Assembly: GCA_965250115.1 (NCBI GenBank)
Contig: CBDFNJ010000002.1
Location: forward strand, 186,001 to 250,000
Source of the DNA: CBDFHB01 sp965250115
GTDB lineage: Bacteria > Acidobacteriota > Vicinamibacteria > Marinacidobacterales > SMYC01
DNA: 64,000 nucleotides
Reading direction: 5' to 3'
Shown: positions 62,347-64,000 of the stretch, one piece after another
Numbering within the stretch: the stretch's first letter is position 1
Layout: each line of letters starts with the position of its first letter
Made by a program: the position numbers and the translations under genes
Notes under the pieces: model-generated
Databases searched by the model: none
What the model saw: only the letters and a program-made list of their open reading frames with translations
Told to the model about the DNA's origin: nothing

Positions 62347-64000
62347 GGCTCGCCGCCACTTTGGCGTTCGTCCTCCTCCTGCTCCCGTCGGACAGTGCCG
62401 ACGTTGCGCATCAGGACGCGCTCGACCTCCTCGCTGCGGGCAACTTCGAAGCCGCCGAAGCGGCAGCGCGTAAGGCCATCGAGGATTCGCTCCGCTTCGA
62501 CCCGCAACGAGAGATCGGATCGCGTCCCGCGAAAGGACTCTTGTTCGAGGACATGATCCTCGAGGCGCGTCTCGTCTATCGAGAGCGACGGGCCCGCTAT
62601 TTTCGGACACTCGGTGATGCGCTCGCGGGGCGGGAGCAATGGCGTGCTTCGCGTAAAGCCTACTCACGAGCAGTCGGCATGGCACCCGGTCACGAGCTGT
62701 GGTCGCTCATGGCGGACGATGTCGACCTCGAGCCGTCGGAGCGTCTCGAGCTCTTGCTGCAGGCCTATCTGGCCGCGGCTGGACCGGACCGCGCTTCGCT
62801 GGAGGAGACTCTGCTCGAGACGGGCGCCTTTCGCTCGCGTGACGCTCTGAAGGCGAGCCTCGACCAGCGTCGAATCGCGACGCTTCAATCGGAGTTCGAA
62901 GACCTCGAGCTCGTGCCGGGAGCCTTTCCGAGTTTGCAACTAGCCACCAATACCGGGAACCTGGTTACGGCCGATCTCTTTCGAGCGGGGAGCCTTCTCG
63001 TCACCTACTTCCCCGTCGACGCTTGTGGCCGCTGCAGCGAGGAGCTCGACGGTTTGACCGTACCCGTGCTCGAGTCGCGGCGCGCGGGGCTTACCATTGA
63101 GGTAGCCGCTTTCGTGCCCGAGACCGATCTCCCCATAGCTCGTCGGATCGTCAGGCTTCTCGGGATGAAGGTCGGTGTCGCTCGCTCCGAGGGCTTGCCG
63201 CCCACGTTGAGCTATTTGGAGCGTGGAGAGATTCGAGTCGTGGCCCGTGGCGGCTTGACGCAGATTCGCATCGAAATGTCTCCGGACCTCACAGGCCCCG
63301 ATATCCGGCGGCGAGTGGACGCCATCTTTCAATTCCTGAACGAGCCCGGCCTTCCGACGGAAGAGAAGCCGGAAGAGGCAAGTGTTCCGCTCGTCACGCT
63401 CGAGCGCCGCACCAATGAACAACGCGCGCTCTTCGAGTGGATCGACAAAATCGAGTGGCTCGAGGCGGGTCCCGCGCCCCTCGAAGATCTGTACCGCTCT
63501 CTCAACTCCCTGACGCAGCGCGTTGTGCGCGGCTCCGAACGCCGGGAGCTCGGCCTCGAGATCCTGGCACGTCTGTCTCGCCTTCGGGGAGCGAACGGCG
63601 CGAAACTGACGGCTCTGGGCTCCGTCGGTAATCGGTTGGGTGACCGTCTTCTCGAACGGGCCAAAGAGCTCGATAACGCCGTCCGACGAAGTGCCTCCGG
63701 AGAGCGAGGCGTGCTCTTCGTCGACGTGGGCTCCGTCGAGGAGGGCGAAGCCGGCGCCCGAATATATCTGCAACGCGTGTTTCAAACGCCGGGCGGGAGC
63801 AGGCACATCGAGTTCGCTCTCCGGGACATCGGTACCGACGTCGAGATCGTCTGGGCCGCTCCCCAAGAAAATGAGCTCCTTGGTGTCGAGGCGATTGCCG
63901 GTGGGGGCGTATTTCACTATCGCGCCGACGATGAGTGCCCGCGAGGGCTTCGCTTTCTGCGCGACGAAAGCGTCGCCTATGAATCGTGCGAAGCGATGGT
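62343..64000 (+). CDS. Exported protein with TPR-like N-terminus and redoxin-like domain (3' end outside window)
   Basis: GTG 62343 overlaps the aminotransferase stop; 552 codons to the window edge without a stop. Signal peptide VRLAATLAFVLLLLPSDSAD, a helical TPR-like region (ALDLLAAGNFEAAEAAARKA, EQWRASRKAYSRAVGMAPG), then a thioredoxin-like segment near residue 195-290 with LLVTYFPVDACGRCSEELDG; the CGRC may be redox active. Further helices and a beta segment (GGSRHIEFALRDIGTDVEIV) follow. Resembles VWFA/redoxin GWxTD-type exported proteins of Acidobacteriota, but I cannot name a family. Periplasmic or outer-membrane location is inferred. Confidence 0.7.
   Translation, partial: MRLAATLAFVLLLLPSDSADVAHQDALDLLAAGNFEAAEAAARKAIEDSLRFDPQREIGSRPAKGLLFEDMILEARLVYRERRARYFRTLGDALAGREQWRASRKAYSRAVGMAPGHELWSLMADDVDLEPSERLELLLQAYLAAAGPDRASLEETLLETGAFRSRDALKASLDQRRIATLQSEFEDLELVPGAFPSLQLATNTGNLVTADLFRAGSLLVTYFPVDACGRCSEELDGLTVPVLESRRAGLTIEVAAFVPETDLPIARRIVRLLGMKVGVARSEGLPPTLSYLERGEIRVVARGGLTQIRIEMSPDLTGPDIRRRVDAIFQFLNEPGLPTEEKPEEASVPLVTLERRTNEQRALFEWIDKIEWLEAGPAPLEDLYRSLNSLTQRVVRGSERRELGLEILARLSRLRGANGAKLTALGSVGNRLGDRLLERAKELDNAVRRSASGERGVLFVDVGSVEEGEAGARIYLQRVFQTPGGSRHIEFALRDIGTDVEIVWAAPQENELLGVEAIAGGGVFHYRADDECPRGLRFLRDESVAYESCEAM

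Noticed and set aside
1..64000. CRISPR arrays, tRNA or rRNA genes, prophage
   Set aside because: No regularly spaced repeats, no cloverleaf with a tRNA T-arm apart from tmRNA, and no phage structural genes were seen.

Overview
The window is GC-rich DNA from an uncultivated-looking bacterium. I infer Acidobacteriota or a close relative from gene content: Hanks-type kinase, FHA/DUF4388 protein, DUF3179, CarboxypepD_reg-TonB outer-membrane proteins, a PDZ-bearing NtrB-like kinase with an NtrC-like regulator, and a biotin operon carrying an extra ketoacyl synthase. No rRNA or ribosomal-protein gene is present to settle the lineage. The DNA reads as a housekeeping backbone heavily invaded by transposable elements.

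Left backbone (1-7.7 kb): a DUF3179 protein cut by the window edge, a frameshifted DUF2959 gene, then a compact + strand biotin operon bioB-bioF-bioD-bioA followed by a KAS-like enzyme with a complete Cys-His-His triad. An IS5-family element (7.9-9.0 kb) follows and has removed the front of an FHA-DUF4388 gene.

Central backbone (9-32 kb): a Ser/Thr kinase with a frameshifted tail, a secreted proline-rich protein, a cNMP-binding protein overlapping an Npt-like transporter/HEAT-repeat protein, an EAL protein, a five-gene operon with two ABC exporters, two small proteins, enolase, a CarboxypepD_reg outer-membrane protein and a sensor kinase/sigma54 activator pair.

Accessory region (32-52.9 kb): a restriction-modification island (endonuclease, methyltransferase, stub of a third gene) bracketed by 54-bp direct repeats; a TonB receptor with a replaced C-terminus; a chimeric outer-membrane protein made of a receptor plug fragment joined to another barrel; pyruvate kinase flanked by inverted copies of a 166-bp MITE; a second, nearly identical IS5-family copy that truncates a DUF1326 gene beside DUF2182; an orphan reductive dehalogenase; and several generations of decayed integrase-type IS. 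The same 58-bp promoter block precedes both pyk and yggT.

Right part (52.9-64 kb): tmRNA (minus strand), an ISAzo13-type element with a probable -1 frameshift site, an intact IS256-family element whose 8-bp target duplication contains the start codon of the next gene (a GAF protein), an internally deleted ISL3-family element with perfect 8-bp target duplication, a frameshifted Slt-type lytic transglycosylase, a class I aminotransferase, and an unfinished TPR/thioredoxin-fold gene.

Several otherwise intact genes carry one single-base frameshift (DUF2959, FHA-DUF4388, kinase, Slt). At least the Slt case lies in a C7 run, so assembly or sequencing error must be considered beside real decay.
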